Shown: in pieces, positions 1-9,001 of the stretch
Layout of the letters: the number at the start of each line of letters is the position of its first letter
Position numbering within the stretch: the stretch's first letter is position 1
Assembly (NCBI GenBank): GCA_963732855.1
Contig: CAVTBB010000003.1
Location: forward strand, 124,001 to 188,000
Length of the DNA: 64,000 nt
Direction: 5' to 3'
From: DASXVU01 sp963732855
Lineage (GTDB): Archaea > Thermoplasmatota > Thermoplasmata > Methanomassiliicoccales > UBA472
The notes under the pieces: model-generated
Told to the model about the DNA's origin: nothing
What the model saw: the letters and a program-made list of their open reading frames with translations, nothing else
Database searches by the model: none
Made by a program: the position numbers and the translations under genes

Positions 1-1082
1 GAATTTCCCACCAGCATCGACCCGATCATGGCGGAGATAGTCGGCAGGGAATCGTCCGGGAATATCAGATTCCTCCCCTGATATAGCTCATCCCTGCTGC
101 TTGCATGGAACAGGTCCAGACATTCATGGTTGACATCGATGAAACGCAGCTTGTCCATGAATTTCGTCACAATGATGGGATCACTTGCGATCGCCTCTTG
201 GATGCTGGCGCATGTCTCCCTTTCGGTATCCCGTGCAAATGCCAATGCCTCAAAAGCCTCTACCTCCCACATGGCAACGTGGGCGTTCTCGAAGAGGCTC
301 CTATACTGCCAAAGGCTCTCTCCAAGGGCCTTGTCGGCTTCCACCAGGGGAGTTATGTCCCGGGCGATGCATTGGACTAACGCCGGTACGCCGTCCACTA
401 TCACCAACCTCGCTTTTACCCTCAGGAGATGGAGTTCACCATCCTTTGCCATTACTTCGATGGAATAGGATTGCTCTACCGATCCTCCGGTGAATATGGT
501 GTGGATAATCTCTGAGACCGCTTCTCTGTAGCCGGCCGTGACGAACGATGATATCTTCGCCCCGATGAACTCATCTTCCTTGAAGCCCAGACCTCGAACG
601 GCCCGGTTGACCGAGACTATGGTCCCGGACCTATCGACAGTGAAGACCATTTCAGTGATGGTCTCCATCAAAGCGTTATGTTCCTTCCTTACTCGGTCTA
701 GTTCTAGCTGCTTCTTCCCTAGGTCATCCACCTTGCGAAGGGTCAGAATCATTCTCTCGCTATTCCCATCGATGAATGACCGGGCCTCGACCAAGTAGGG
801 CATGACCGCCCCCTCGCTTCTAACTTGGACCACCACAGACCCCTCACCTTTCGATATTAGGTCATCTAGGTTCTCGATCGCGCCTATCGGTAATGATGAG
901 AATATTTCTGTCTTCGTCGCCTTGCCCTCCATGTCCCCGATTGGAACCCCTAACAGCTCGCGGGCTTGTTGATTGGCCTCGATTATCCGAAAACCCTTCG
1001 GGTCGATTAGAAGTACTGCAGAATTAAAGGCATCCAGCAATCCTTTTTGGTTCGATCCAGAAACGTTATGATCAGTAAACAT
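1..1082 (-). CDS. Multi-PAS sensor protein, partial at left edge
   Basis: The gene reads leftward from an ATG at 1082 and runs off the window, leaving about 360 residues of N-terminal sequence with no stop. Three PAS-like units are visible: one near residues 15-115 (FNSAVLLIDPKGFRIIEAN), one near 135-255 (MVFTVDRSGTIVSVNRAV, ending in the CIARDIT motif typical of a PAS/PAC end), and a third starting near 265 (YRSLFENAHVAMWEVE). There is no signal peptide or membrane segment, so it is probably a cytoplasmic signal sensor. A histidine kinase or other output domain would lie beyond the edge and cannot be seen. A TATA-like box at about 1110-1117 lies 28 nt upstream of the ATG, suggesting a leaderless transcript. 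Confidence 0.85.
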   Translation of the reverse strand, partial: MFTDHNVSGSNQKGLLDAFNSAVLLIDPKGFRIIEANQQARELLGVPIGDMEGKATKTEIFSSLPIGAIENLDDLISKGEGSVVVQVRSEGAVMPYLVEARSFIDGNSERMILTLRKVDDLGKKQLELDRVRKEHNALMETITEMVFTVDRSGTIVSVNRAVRGLGFKEDEFIGAKISSFVTAGYREAVSEIIHTIFTGGSVEQSYSIEVMAKDGELHLLRVKARLVIVDGVPALVQCIARDITPLVEADKALGESLWQYRSLFENAHVAMWEVEAFEALAFARDTERETCASIQEAIASDPIIVTKFMDKLRFIDVNHECLDLFHASSRDELYQGRNLIFPDDSLPTISAMIGSMLVGN

Positions 1083-1274
1083 CTAGTCCTTCCATGTTTG
1101 TGAAAAATCGATTTATGTGTCTGCGGCCGATTAGAAATCGCCTTATTTATCTCATGCGGACAACAATATCACTATGGTAAATGAGATAATCTTGCGGATC
1201 GAGCCGTTTAGCAGCGGATATCTCTGTCGATAATCATATAAGCGAAATCCATTGTTCGGAAATCTGAGGATATC

Positions 1275-1907
1275 ATGGGCGAACTCGAAAAGACCATAGC
1301 GGTCGTCTTCAAACGCGGCGGCAAGAACGTTATGTCAGAAAGAGAGTTCGTCCTAGCTATTGCGATGAATTTTCGATGGGCCGATTCCAAAGGCGGATTC
1401 AAATTGGATGCCAGCAAGGCCCAACAAGTCATGGATGCGGGGTTGGCCAAAGGATTTCTGACCAAGCAGGAAGGAATGGTGAAGCCCACATTTGACTATC
1501 GCGAGTTTGAAGTGCCGATGAATTACAAGCCGACCGAGGCGATCCTGTCAGAACTGAATTCTGACATAGCGTCTGCGGCCCAAGTAATTCCACCCAAAGC
1601 AAGCGCCCCATTACCTGCGCCATCCGCCCCAGTCACTCTGCTGGTCAAGGACCAGACTGCCGCATCGAGCGTGCAGAAACCAGTACCGGCCAGCACGCCC
1701 GTGCCACAATCTCTATTTGCTCGACTTGTGGATGATATCTCGAAAGCATCCGGCCTGAAACGGAACGATGTCGTCGCGAGGATAAACAAAGTGCAGGAAA
1801 AGTTAGGTACGGAATCGATTGTTGCGGCACTTGCGGTGGCACGGGACAACGGCATCGATATCGCCAAGTACCTCAAGGAAGCGAAGGATGAAATTATGAA
1901 ATCCTAA
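1275..1907 (+). CDS. DUF2240 family protein
   Basis: This 210-residue protein has an N-terminal region of about 95 residues (FKRGGKNVMSEREFVLAIA, then a W, then a stretch ending in FDYREFEVP and a Pro-containing tail) that matches the archaeal DUF2240 family, whose function is unknown. The N-terminal part looks like a small winged-helix-type fold. A Pro/Ala-rich linker (about residues 110-155) leads to a C-terminal helical region (LFARLVDDISKASGLKRNDVVARINKVQEKLG) that resembles a short DNA-binding or OB-associated helix pair. The ATG at 1275 follows a GAGGAT Shine-Dalgarno-like sequence, and a TATA-like AT-rich box lies near 1231-1240. It is transcribed divergently from the PAS sensor. The family call rests on recall of its motifs. 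Confidence 0.75.
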   Translation: MGELEKTIAVVFKRGGKNVMSEREFVLAIAMNFRWADSKGGFKLDASKAQQVMDAGLAKGFLTKQEGMVKPTFDYREFEVPMNYKPTEAILSELNSDIASAAQVIPPKASAPLPAPSAPVTLLVKDQTAASSVQKPVPASTPVPQSLFARLVDDISKASGLKRNDVVARINKVQEKLGTESIVAALAVARDNGIDIAKYLKEAKDEIMKS

Positions 1908-2061
1908 AGGAAGTTACCCGATTTCAGTAGTAATAACCTCTTGCTGGCTCACCCTTATTTTTATTTCTGAGCATACCCGTGTTACAAAAAAGAATAAATA
2001 ACGTGAGTGCTATGTCATGTCATAGCACGGATACCCGTACAAAGAAAAAGGAGGTAGACAA

Positions 2062-2664
2062 ATGGCCGAAGCGAACCTAGCCCTGAGCGAAAAATCGTCA
2101 ATGCCCTCGCACATCAGCGGGCATGTAGCCACCGAAGATGCCACAATACACATAGGTTCGTCCGAATATTACTCCCTCCAGAGATCCATATTCGAGATTG
2201 GGGCGCCGTTTGTTACCCCCCGTTCCCGTGTCGTTGACCTGAATTGCATTGATGGGTCATGGTTATCACCGTTCGTGCAAAACTTCGAAGATCTTGGCCA
2301 CTTCATAGGCATCACGAATGATGATGAGGAAGCTTACTCATGCCTGGATAGGTTCCGAATGCGCGTCCGTTTGGGAATCGTTGAGATAGCCAACCTAGAT
2401 CTGGAAGAGCGGTTCCCTGAGACATCATCACGACTGACCATCTCGGTCAACAAGTTGGGAAGCCTCGAACCCATCCGCCAGGAAGAAGTATTGGCGAAGA
2501 TTCGGAAATACTTGGATAGGGGCGGGGCGTTCATTCTTGTCGAGAAGGTCAAAAGCTCGAGGGAGGCAGAATCCTGGGAGAACTCCCTGAAGACCGCTGG
2601 CTTCCGTCAGACAGCCCGTTTCTGGAGCAAGAACGGATTCGTGGCTTGGATGGCGCTGAAATAG
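2062..2664 (+). CDS. Methyltransferase-fold protein with degenerate SAM motif
   Basis: This 200-residue protein has the layout of a class I SAM methyltransferase. It has an N-terminal helix (SSEYYSLQRSIFEIGAPFV), a motif I region (VVDLNCIDGSWL, about residues 59-70), and a late strand (GGAFILVEKV) followed by a helix and a final strand, loosely like the CmoA/phage methyltransferase group. Motif I lacks the usual glycine run (DxGxGxG), so catalysis is doubtful. The start is clear: AAGGAGGT lies just upstream of ATG 2062, a much stronger Shine-Dalgarno than most genes here have. It lies between DUF2240 and an insertion sequence, so it may be an acquired gene. The fold call is inference from motif order. 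Confidence 0.55.
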   Translation: MAEANLALSEKSSMPSHISGHVATEDATIHIGSSEYYSLQRSIFEIGAPFVTPRSRVVDLNCIDGSWLSPFVQNFEDLGHFIGITNDDEEAYSCLDRFRMRVRLGIVEIANLDLEERFPETSSRLTISVNKLGSLEPIRQEEVLAKIRKYLDRGGAFILVEKVKSSREAESWENSLKTAGFRQTARFWSKNGFVAWMALK

Positions 2665-2789
2665 ATGATGAAAAATGTGAGCGCCTCGCCTACGCCTTCC
2701 TGGTGGGCTCGAAAGACGGCAGGAAGAATTCCTTCAGGATCTATGAAAGCGAGATCCTAACTTCGACACATGACCCGGTCAATTTCTGA
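2646..2789 (+). other. Short coding-like stretch, possible remnant or 47-residue ORF
   Basis: An open frame from TTG 2646 to TGA 2787-2789 overlaps the end of the methyltransferase-like gene in another frame. It contains sequence that looks protein-coding (KCERLAYAFLVGSKDGRK). No good ribosome site or ATG is visible. It may be the end of a gene truncated when the neighbouring insertion sequence arrived, or chance. Confidence 0.25.
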
Positions 2790-2856
2790 TGTTTTTCATT
2801 CGATCTTAGTGACTGGAGGTTCTGAAGAAATGGACCGATTCGATAACAATAAAAAG

Positions 2857-2906
2857 TGTCCTCAACTTAGCATTGAATTGTGTCGAAACAAAGAAAGCTG
2901 AGGACA
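2857..2906 (+). repeat. Inverted repeat spanning the transposase start
   Basis: TGTCCTCAACTT (2857-2868) pairs with AAGCTGAGGACA (2895-2906) at 11 of 12 positions, with a 26-nt loop that contains the GTG start at 2880. In mRNA this would hold the start codon in a hairpin loop and its early codons in the stem. That could limit transposase translation or block read-in from outside promoters. It could also be part of the left end recognised by the transposase. Confidence 0.7.
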
Positions 2907-4313
2907 TCTCAGCTTACTCCGAACGAGAATAAATCTTTTCCCATCGGACCGAGTCTGATGGTGGACGATCTCTACGAACGACTGGGTTTGAGCGATGTCA
3001 TCGGACCGCTCAAGACCAAGGGCATCCCGCTGGATGCCCTCGTGCGTGGTTTGCTGGCATATAAAATGGGTGACAACTTCAGCGTGCTGCAGGCCAGCGA
3101 ATGGTTGAACCAGCCGGAGATGCTGGAGCAATACGAATTGAAGTCATTCAATGAGAAGACACTTTACCGTTCCGTGGAAACCCTGGGTCACAACCGAGAG
3201 AGGATCATCCAGAAGCTCCAGGACCGCGTCCTGGAGCTGTTGGGACATCCACCGACGGATATTCTGCTGGACTGGACCTCGATCGTGATGTATGGCGACA
3301 TGTCCGACCTGGCCAGGTATGGCTATTCGCGAGACCATCAGCCGGGCGAGCGCCAGCTGACGCTCGGGGCGGTCATGCTGGCGCCGCCCTATGATGTTCC
3401 CATTGGTTTAACCGTCGAGGCCGGCAACGTCAACGACCAGGTCCACATGAGATCGACCTATGGCCAGGTCCGTCACCTCCTTGACCCGGGCTCCCTGGTC
3501 GTGTTCGACAGGGGAGCGAACGACAAGGAGAACCTGGAGCGGATCGAGCTGGACGGCAATGATTATCTGACCGCCAAGAAGCTCAACAAGAGCGATGACC
3601 AGTACTTCGAAAAATTCTCCAAGACTACCTGGGAGTGCATAGATGCCGATTCAGGCATCTATGCCCTGAAGAAGACCTTCCCCAGCCGGGTCAACTATTA
3701 CTTCTTCTCCGAGAAGCTGAGGAAGGACCATCTGAGGTCCTGCCTCAGGCAGGCGGAACGCCTGCTGGCGGAGGCCAAGGCGATCCAGGATAGCCTGGAT
3801 CGTGGCCGAAGGCTGCCGAAGCGTTTCTGCATTAACAATCCGCTGGTCGACGTCAAGTATGACTACCAAACCAGGCTGACCGACCTGCCGGAGGCGGAGG
3901 CGCTCCGCCTCCTCCTCAAAGAGGTCGTCACCGGCAGGGAAGGCTGTTTCTGCCTCACCTCCAACCGGGATATGCCAGCATCGGAGGCGCTGAGGATCTA
4001 CCGGGCCAAGGATGCGATTGAAAAGCTCTTCCATTCGTTGAAGAGCGAGATCGAGGTCAAACCGGTCCGTGTCTGGTCGGAGGACGCCGTGCACGGCGTC
4101 CTTTTGATCGGCTTCATAGCCCAAGTGATGATCAGTTTGACACGTCATTTCGTTAAGCCAGTCAAACGGATGTCAACGAAATTCATCATCGCCGCTCTGA
4201 AAAATTTGACACTTACACTGGTTTCGGCGGGAAACGGAGTGAAAAGGAAGTTCTACTCGAACTTCAACCCGATTAACAAGGCCATTTTGGCTGAATACAT
4301 CGATCCGACCTAG
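2880..4313 (+). CDS. IS4-superfamily (IS1634-like) DDE transposase
   Basis: This 477-residue transposase is expected to cut and join the ends of its own element. DDE residues can be placed at D131 (LLDWTSIVMYGD), D210 (VVFDRGAND) and E381 (KDAIEKLFHSLK). The last lies in a Y-x2-K-x3-E-x6-K variant (Y374, K377, E381, K388) of the IS4 YREK signature. The block YGYSRDHQPGERQLTLGAVML, the PIGLTVEAGNVND region and the overall length fit IS1634-type enzymes. The start is GTG at 2880; no ATG fits. The frame is complete, so the element may be active. A perfect 11-bp stem-loop follows the stop codon. Family assignment is from remembered motifs. Confidence 0.88.
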   Translation: MSKQRKLRTSQLTPNENKSFPIGPSLMVDDLYERLGLSDVIGPLKTKGIPLDALVRGLLAYKMGDNFSVLQASEWLNQPEMLEQYELKSFNEKTLYRSVETLGHNRERIIQKLQDRVLELLGHPPTDILLDWTSIVMYGDMSDLARYGYSRDHQPGERQLTLGAVMLAPPYDVPIGLTVEAGNVNDQVHMRSTYGQVRHLLDPGSLVVFDRGANDKENLERIELDGNDYLTAKKLNKSDDQYFEKFSKTTWECIDADSGIYALKKTFPSRVNYYFFSEKLRKDHLRSCLRQAERLLAEAKAIQDSLDRGRRLPKRFCINNPLVDVKYDYQTRLTDLPEAEALRLLLKEVVTGREGCFCLTSNRDMPASEALRIYRAKDAIEKLFHSLKSEIEVKPVRVWSEDAVHGVLLIGFIAQVMISLTRHFVKPVKRMSTKFIIAALKNLTLTLVSAGNGVKRKFYSNFNPINKAILAEYIDPT

Positions 4314-4314
4314 G

Positions 4315-4340
4315 AAAATCGCCCGAAAACGGGCGATTTT
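4315..4340 (+). terminator. Stem-loop after transposase
   Basis: A perfect 11-bp stem (4315-4325 with 4330-4340, core ATCGCCCG/CGGGCGAT, AAAA loop) begins two bases after the transposase stop and ends in TTTT. It could terminate transcription or be part of the element's right end. Confidence 0.6.
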
Positions 4341-4441
4341 GAGGAGATAACGAACCTCAAAAATCTCCTGTCAAATTCCAAAATCAGTGGAAATTCGCTC
4401 AATCAACTGTCAAGGTCAGGCTAGATACATGCTCTTGATTC

Positions 4442-4479
4442 GAAGGAGGGATTGCAGCGGATATTTTTAATCCTCCTTC
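4442..4479. repeat. Inverted repeat in AT-rich gap before FN3 gene
   Basis: GAAGGAGGGATT (4442-4453) pairs with AATCCTCCTTC (4469-4479), an 11-bp stem with one bulged G. A second weaker dyad (AATTCTCACA / TGTGGGAATT, about 4480-4502) follows at once. The rest of 4341-4723 is AT-rich without a gene and probably contains the promoter and leader of the FN3 protein. The dyads could be an outer end of the insertion sequence or a regulatory structure. Confidence 0.45.
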
Positions 4480-4723
4480 AATTCTCACAAATGTGGGAAT
4501 TGGCTCGGTTTAAAACAAAGACCGTTTGATTCGTTCAAATTGCTCTGTGTTCCATGAATGATTGAAACAACAGAAGATTTTACGCAGAAATGTCATTAAA
4601 TGTAAAAATTATTGCAATAATTAACAAAAGGCAATTCATTAAATCAGATGCGGTTAAATGATAATCGACCCTGATTGGAGATTCCATGAGGGGGAGCTAG
4701 GAGGGTTTCTTATTAGATTACGC

Positions 4724-7700
4724 ATGAGATTTTCAAATAAAAGTATGGCAGTCGTTCTTGCAATGATGATGTTATTATCATGCACTGTAGTCCTAACAGA
4801 TGGGGCCAGTGCATCGAGCTATGTTAATGATGGATTGGCGCTGAGCGCGACGCCCGCCGTTCCAACAGCGCCGCTCAATTTAGTGGCCGATGCCGGCAAC
4901 GCATTTGTCTGGCTCTGGTGGGAACATCCCGCAGATCAGGGCAGCGATCTGATAAAGAACTACACCATCTATCGGAACGCCACCTCGAGTGCAGTGGACT
5001 TCGTCGTGCTTGACACCGTTCAAATCGGTTACTCATTCCCTTATAATGACACCACTGTCATGAATGGAGTTCAATATTACTACAGGATAACCGCCGACAG
5101 CGATGCTGGTGCAGGTCCGGTTTCGAACGTAGCATCGGTGACCCCGGTCGCTAGCGCTACGCCTCCGGGAGCGGTCCAGAACCTGGTGGCGGTGAACAAC
5201 GTATACTCCGTCCAGCTGAATTGGACCAGCCCGACTACGGCTGGTAGCAATCCTATCCGCTACATCTACGTCTACAGCCCCGGTCTCTTCGGTTTCCCGG
5301 ACATAACGATCTTGCCGCCCACGGCGAATGGTTATCTTGATGATACCTTTGTCCTACCAGGCGCCACCTATAATTATACTGTGCGGGCGATAAGCAGCAC
5401 CTGGGGAGAGGCGAATTCCACGATCGTGAATTTCTTTATGGGAGGAACCGGAGATATTCCGGGAAGTCCTGAGAACCTGACCGCGCTAGGTTCTAACAAC
5501 AGTGTGTTCTTGATATGGGATAACCCTGCCAATCCTTCCTCGCATGGATTGATCAACTACACGGTGTGGCGCTCTGATTCTGAAGCAGGGCCCTTCGCCT
5601 TCATCGGAGAGTCGACCACGACCTTCTTCTATTTCCCGATCTTCAGCGACATGACGGCAATAAATGGCAACAAGTACTATTATCGGGTCGTTTCGAACAC
5701 TCTGACCCAATCGAGCCTCCCGTCGAATATCGCGAACGCCACACCCATCTATAACGCGTTCCCTCCGTTCATTGACGCCTATCCTGGAAATGGTCAGGTT
5801 GTAGTGGCCTGGTCCTCGTCCTATAATGCCACCGGATATGACATATATAGGTCAACGACCGCTGGAGTCAGAGGCGATATAGTGATTAGTTTCTCCGGGG
5901 CCTTGCACGAGTACTGGTATGACAATTCGACAACAAACGGAGCGCAGTACTTCTACACGGTGAGGGAGAATCTCAGTGGGGTCTACCTGTTCTCCGAACA
6001 GGTGAGCGCGACGCCTTATGTTGGGTCCGTGCCTTCTGCCCCGATGAATCTGATCGCCACACCCGATTCATCTGGGGTTGGCCTCTATGCTAACCTGGCA
6101 TCCAGCACAGACGTCATAATCGGCTACTCGATCTACCGTGGCGACAGCACAGGGGCTGAGGCAGCGGTCCCGATAATGAATGAGAGTTATATCGGTTCAT
6201 CGTTGTCCGCTCCATCCACGCTGATGGTGTCTGATGCCAGCGCCTTGGACGATGTCAACCACTACTACTATGTGACCGTCAGGAATCTGTTTGGGGAGAG
6301 CCCTCACTCGAACGAGGCCATGTCTTTTGCCAGCTCAACTGGCGATGTTCCTGATCCAGTATCGGATCTTACAGCTACAGGTGGCAGTGGTCAGGTGACC
6401 TTGACGTGGAACAAACCGACCTATCAGGGAACTGCCAACCTGCTGGAGTATACGGTCCTTCGTTTCAACGGGACGGCATGGAATTATGCCGGTTCGATGG
6501 TCGCTGGACTTGGGCAACAGACTTTTGTCGACACTTCCCTTGAATCGGGAATATCCTATCAGTATTATGTCGATGTCATGAACAACTATGGAGGTACGCT
6601 TGTACATTCTAACATTGCTCAGGCCACGACGACAACGACCGATGTTGTCCCGAGCGCCCCGAACCTCCTTCCCGCCGTCAATGGAACCAGTTTCATACGG
6701 TTGTCCTGGAGCGCCCCGACGACCGTCGGTACCGGCATCCTGAACTATTCGATATTCAGGGGGACCACGCCAGATGGCGAGGGAACGACGGTTTATAAGT
6801 CAGTGTCAGGATCGACGCTGACCTATGACGACACGACAGTGACCGCGGGCCAGACCTACTATTATAAGGTGAAGGCGGTCAACTTAATCGGCTCCGGACC
6901 GGATTCGAACGAGGTATCCGGAATGACGCCGGTTCCAACCGCTCCAACCGCACCCCTTGGCCTTACGGCCTTCGCCAGCGCAGGCCAGATCCAACTGAAC
7001 TGGAGCGCCCCATCGAGCGTTGGCACGGGCCTTACTGAATACCGCGTGTTCAGGAGTCTGACCGCGGACGGGGAAGGTACGACGCCGAACGCAACCGTGA
7101 CGGCAAGCACTCGTACTTACATCGATACGAACGTCGTGGCCGGTACCTTGTACTATTACAAGGTCAGGGCGGTCAACGCGGCCGGTGTCGGACCGGATTC
7201 GAACGAAGCGAGCGCGATGGCGGTAACCGTGGTAGGCGTACCAACTCCACCCCGGGGTCTAACAGCAGTAGCGGGAAGCAATAACATTCTGCTTAACTGG
7301 ACCGCACCGACCACGGTGGGAGCCGGCATCTCCGCCTACAGAGTCTATCGGGGCGTGTCTGCTTCCGGGGCTGTGACTCCGGTCGCTAACCTATCTGGAA
7401 CGACATTGAACTACAATGACACTCCACTCCCCGCGGGTGTACCGTACTACTATGTGGTTAAGGCGGTGAATGAGAACGGGACGAGCGATCCATCGAATGA
7501 GGTGACTGCGACCGTGATCAATCCATCTGTCCCGACCACCCCCAAGAACGTGGTCGCTACACCGGGAGCCGGCCAGATAGTGGTGACGTGGGATGCGCCA
7601 GACTCCATCGGAGCCTCGGCGATATCTGGTTATCAGATCTTCCGTTCGGTGAATGGCTCCCAGTTGACCTTATTAGGCAACACCACGGCGAATACCAGGA

Positions 7701-8218
7701 CCTTCACCGACACGAACGTGGATACTTCCCACAGCTATGGATATGCGATAGTCGCTAACAACGCGAACGGAAGCAGCATCGCATCGACCCAGGTCACCGC
7801 CGTGCCCAACGCACCTGCTGCGACCACCACTGACAACACCGCGTTGTACGCGGGGATAGCGATTGTGGCCATCATCGTGATCATCATCCTGGCAGCCTTG
7901 TTGATGATGAGAAGAAAGAAGCCGATGGCCAGTGCACCGGTCGGACTTACCGCGCTCACCAGTGCGGGCAAGATCCAATTGAACTGGAGCACACCAACGA
8001 ACGTCGGCGGAGGCATAACCGAATATCGCATCTATAGAGGGACAAAGGCGGGAGCGGAAGGCACGACACCAATAGGGACAGTGCCTGGAGCTGCTCGGAC
8101 GTTCACTGATCAGACCGTGATTGCAGGAACTTCCTACTATTATGTGGTAAGAGCGGTTAACTCGGCCGGGGAAGGGGTCGCTTCGAACGAGGTGAGCGCA
8201 ACAGCAGACAAGAGTTAA
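4724..8218 (+). CDS. Giant FN3-repeat surface protein with membrane anchor
   Basis: From ATG 4724 this is about 1164 residues. It starts with a signal peptide (basic N-end, then AVVLAMMMLLSCTVVL, cleavage near GASA) and continues with about ten fibronectin type III domains. Each is marked by a VPxAPxNLxA opening, an LNWxxP strand and a YYYKVxAVNxxGxG ending. A membrane segment lies at about residues 1040-1062 (DNA 7841-7909), followed by RRKK, which by the positive-inside rule puts the C-terminus in the cytoplasm. Yet another complete FN3 domain follows (7930-8205). The longer frame opens at ATG 4658, but the 22 extra residues would displace the signal peptide. The likely role is cell-surface adhesion or structure. 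Asn-X-Ser/Thr sites are frequent. Confidence 0.88.
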   Translation: MRFSNKSMAVVLAMMMLLSCTVVLTDGASASSYVNDGLALSATPAVPTAPLNLVADAGNAFVWLWWEHPADQGSDLIKNYTIYRNATSSAVDFVVLDTVQIGYSFPYNDTTVMNGVQYYYRITADSDAGAGPVSNVASVTPVASATPPGAVQNLVAVNNVYSVQLNWTSPTTAGSNPIRYIYVYSPGLFGFPDITILPPTANGYLDDTFVLPGATYNYTVRAISSTWGEANSTIVNFFMGGTGDIPGSPENLTALGSNNSVFLIWDNPANPSSHGLINYTVWRSDSEAGPFAFIGESTTTFFYFPIFSDMTAINGNKYYYRVVSNTLTQSSLPSNIANATPIYNAFPPFIDAYPGNGQVVVAWSSSYNATGYDIYRSTTAGVRGDIVISFSGALHEYWYDNSTTNGAQYFYTVRENLSGVYLFSEQVSATPYVGSVPSAPMNLIATPDSSGVGLYANLASSTDVIIGYSIYRGDSTGAEAAVPIMNESYIGSSLSAPSTLMVSDASALDDVNHYYYVTVRNLFGESPHSNEAMSFASSTGDVPDPVSDLTATGGSGQVTLTWNKPTYQGTANLLEYTVLRFNGTAWNYAGSMVAGLGQQTFVDTSLESGISYQYYVDVMNNYGGTLVHSNIAQATTTTTDVVPSAPNLLPAVNGTSFIRLSWSAPTTVGTGILNYSIFRGTTPDGEGTTVYKSVSGSTLTYDDTTVTAGQTYYYKVKAVNLIGSGPDSNEVSGMTPVPTAPTAPLGLTAFASAGQIQLNWSAPSSVGTGLTEYRVFRSLTADGEGTTPNATVTASTRTYIDTNVVAGTLYYYKVRAVNAAGVGPDSNEASAMAVTVVGVPTPPRGLTAVAGSNNILLNWTAPTTVGAGISAYRVYRGVSASGAVTPVANLSGTTLNYNDTPLPAGVPYYYVVKAVNENGTSDPSNEVTATVINPSVPTTPKNVVATPGAGQIVVTWDAPDSIGASAISGYQIFRSVNGSQLTLLGNTTANTRTFTDTNVDTSHSYGYAIVANNANGSSIASTQVTAVPNAPAATTTDNTALYAGIAIVAIIVIIILAALLMMRRKKPMASAPVGLTALTSAGKIQLNWSTPTNVGGGITEYRIYRGTKAGAEGTTPIGTVPGAARTFTDQTVIAGTSYYYVVRAVNSAGEGVASNEVSATADKS

Positions 8219-8334
8219 GCCCTGATTAAACCCCTTCATTCTATTTTTTTGAAATCTCAATCAATATTTCGGAAGGATTTAAAATGGAATCGGGGAAGCC
8301 GAAATTCCCGGCCCCCACCGCTTCCTCAGGCAGG

Positions 8335-8823
8335 TCACTCTTTCTTGATGAAGTCCGAGAGAGACATCCCGCCCTTGGCTACCGCGGTCTTTTCCGGTTT
8401 GATCACCGCTACCCTTTCGGTGATCTTGATCCCTAGCGCCTTTTCCACTTTATGGATAAGTGCGTCGTCGGGGCGCATATCACCGCGTTCCAGCTTGTTG
8501 ATGATGCTCAGCCTCTCCCCCATCTTGGTGGCAAGCTCCTCCTGTTTCCAGCCAAGGGCTTCCCGCGTATCCTTTATCTTCTTGGGGTAGTCGACCAACA
8601 GCTCTATGGTCTCCTCCTGCTGTTCGTAGACATCCTTTGTCTTCATGCGCCTTTCACGGTTCTGCAGACGGTTCTCGATGACCAGTTTGTTGGCCGGTTC
8701 CTTTCCCCCGGCCTTAGCCTGATCTCCGAACTTGGAACAGTCCTTGCAGACCTTGAGAATGGTGCTCTCTATCTGGACAGTGAATAATCTGTCCGTTTCC
8801 TTGCCACAGAGTTCGCAGATCAT
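8335..8823 (-). CDS. Multiprotein bridging factor MBF1, archaeal type
   Basis: This is a 162-residue transcription coactivator homologue. It has an N-terminal zinc ribbon (MICELCGKE ... CKDC, residues 1-30), a charged linker, and a C-terminal Cro/C1-type helix-turn-helix (IKDTREALGWKQEELATKMGERLSIINKLERG). Archaeal MBF1 binds the small ribosomal subunit or the transcription machinery; its exact role is unsettled. The frame is open further upstream to 8916, but start 8823 places the zinc ribbon at the N-terminus as in the family, and a TATA-like sequence near 8852-8860 fits it. It is divergent from PAN, an arrangement common in archaea. Confidence 0.92.
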   Translation of the reverse strand: MICELCGKETDRLFTVQIESTILKVCKDCSKFGDQAKAGGKEPANKLVIENRLQNRERRMKTKDVYEQQEETIELLVDYPKKIKDTREALGWKQEELATKMGERLSIINKLERGDMRPDDALIHKVEKALGIKITERVAVIKPEKTAVAKGGMSLSDFIKKE

Positions 8824-9001
8824 GTCAATCGGAGCACAAATGACCTTCCTCGATTTAATGTTCTCCTTTAGCCGTACGTACATGAGAAGGGCGGCATTAA
8901 GCCTAAAAATGGGCACTGGCCTATTCTGGACCTCCTTCGTTCAGATATGGGAATCGGCACGAAACTGTCATATATCTAGCGCTTTTATATGAGAGAACGA
9001 G

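Larger units (their letters stand above)
2850..4345 (+). mobile_element. Insertion sequence, IS4 superfamily (IS1634-like), approximate limits
   Basis: A single intact transposase gene is framed by inverted-repeat structures: a hairpin over the start codon (2857-2906) and a strong stem-loop just after the stop (4315-4340). I could not identify terminal inverted repeats or a target-site duplication by eye, so the limits are only where the structure stops being obvious. The real element may extend to about 4480, where another inverted repeat lies. Only one copy is in the window. Confidence 0.7.

Noticed and set aside
2750..4500. Terminal inverted repeats and target-site duplication of the insertion sequence
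   Set aside because: I compared both flanks by eye and found only weak partial matches, not good enough to call ends.
4860..8205. Tandem DNA repeats in the FN3 gene as a repeat array or CRISPR-like locus
   Set aside because: The similarity is at protein level (FN3 domains of about 90-100 residues with diverged codons); there are no short identical repeats with spacers anywhere in the window.
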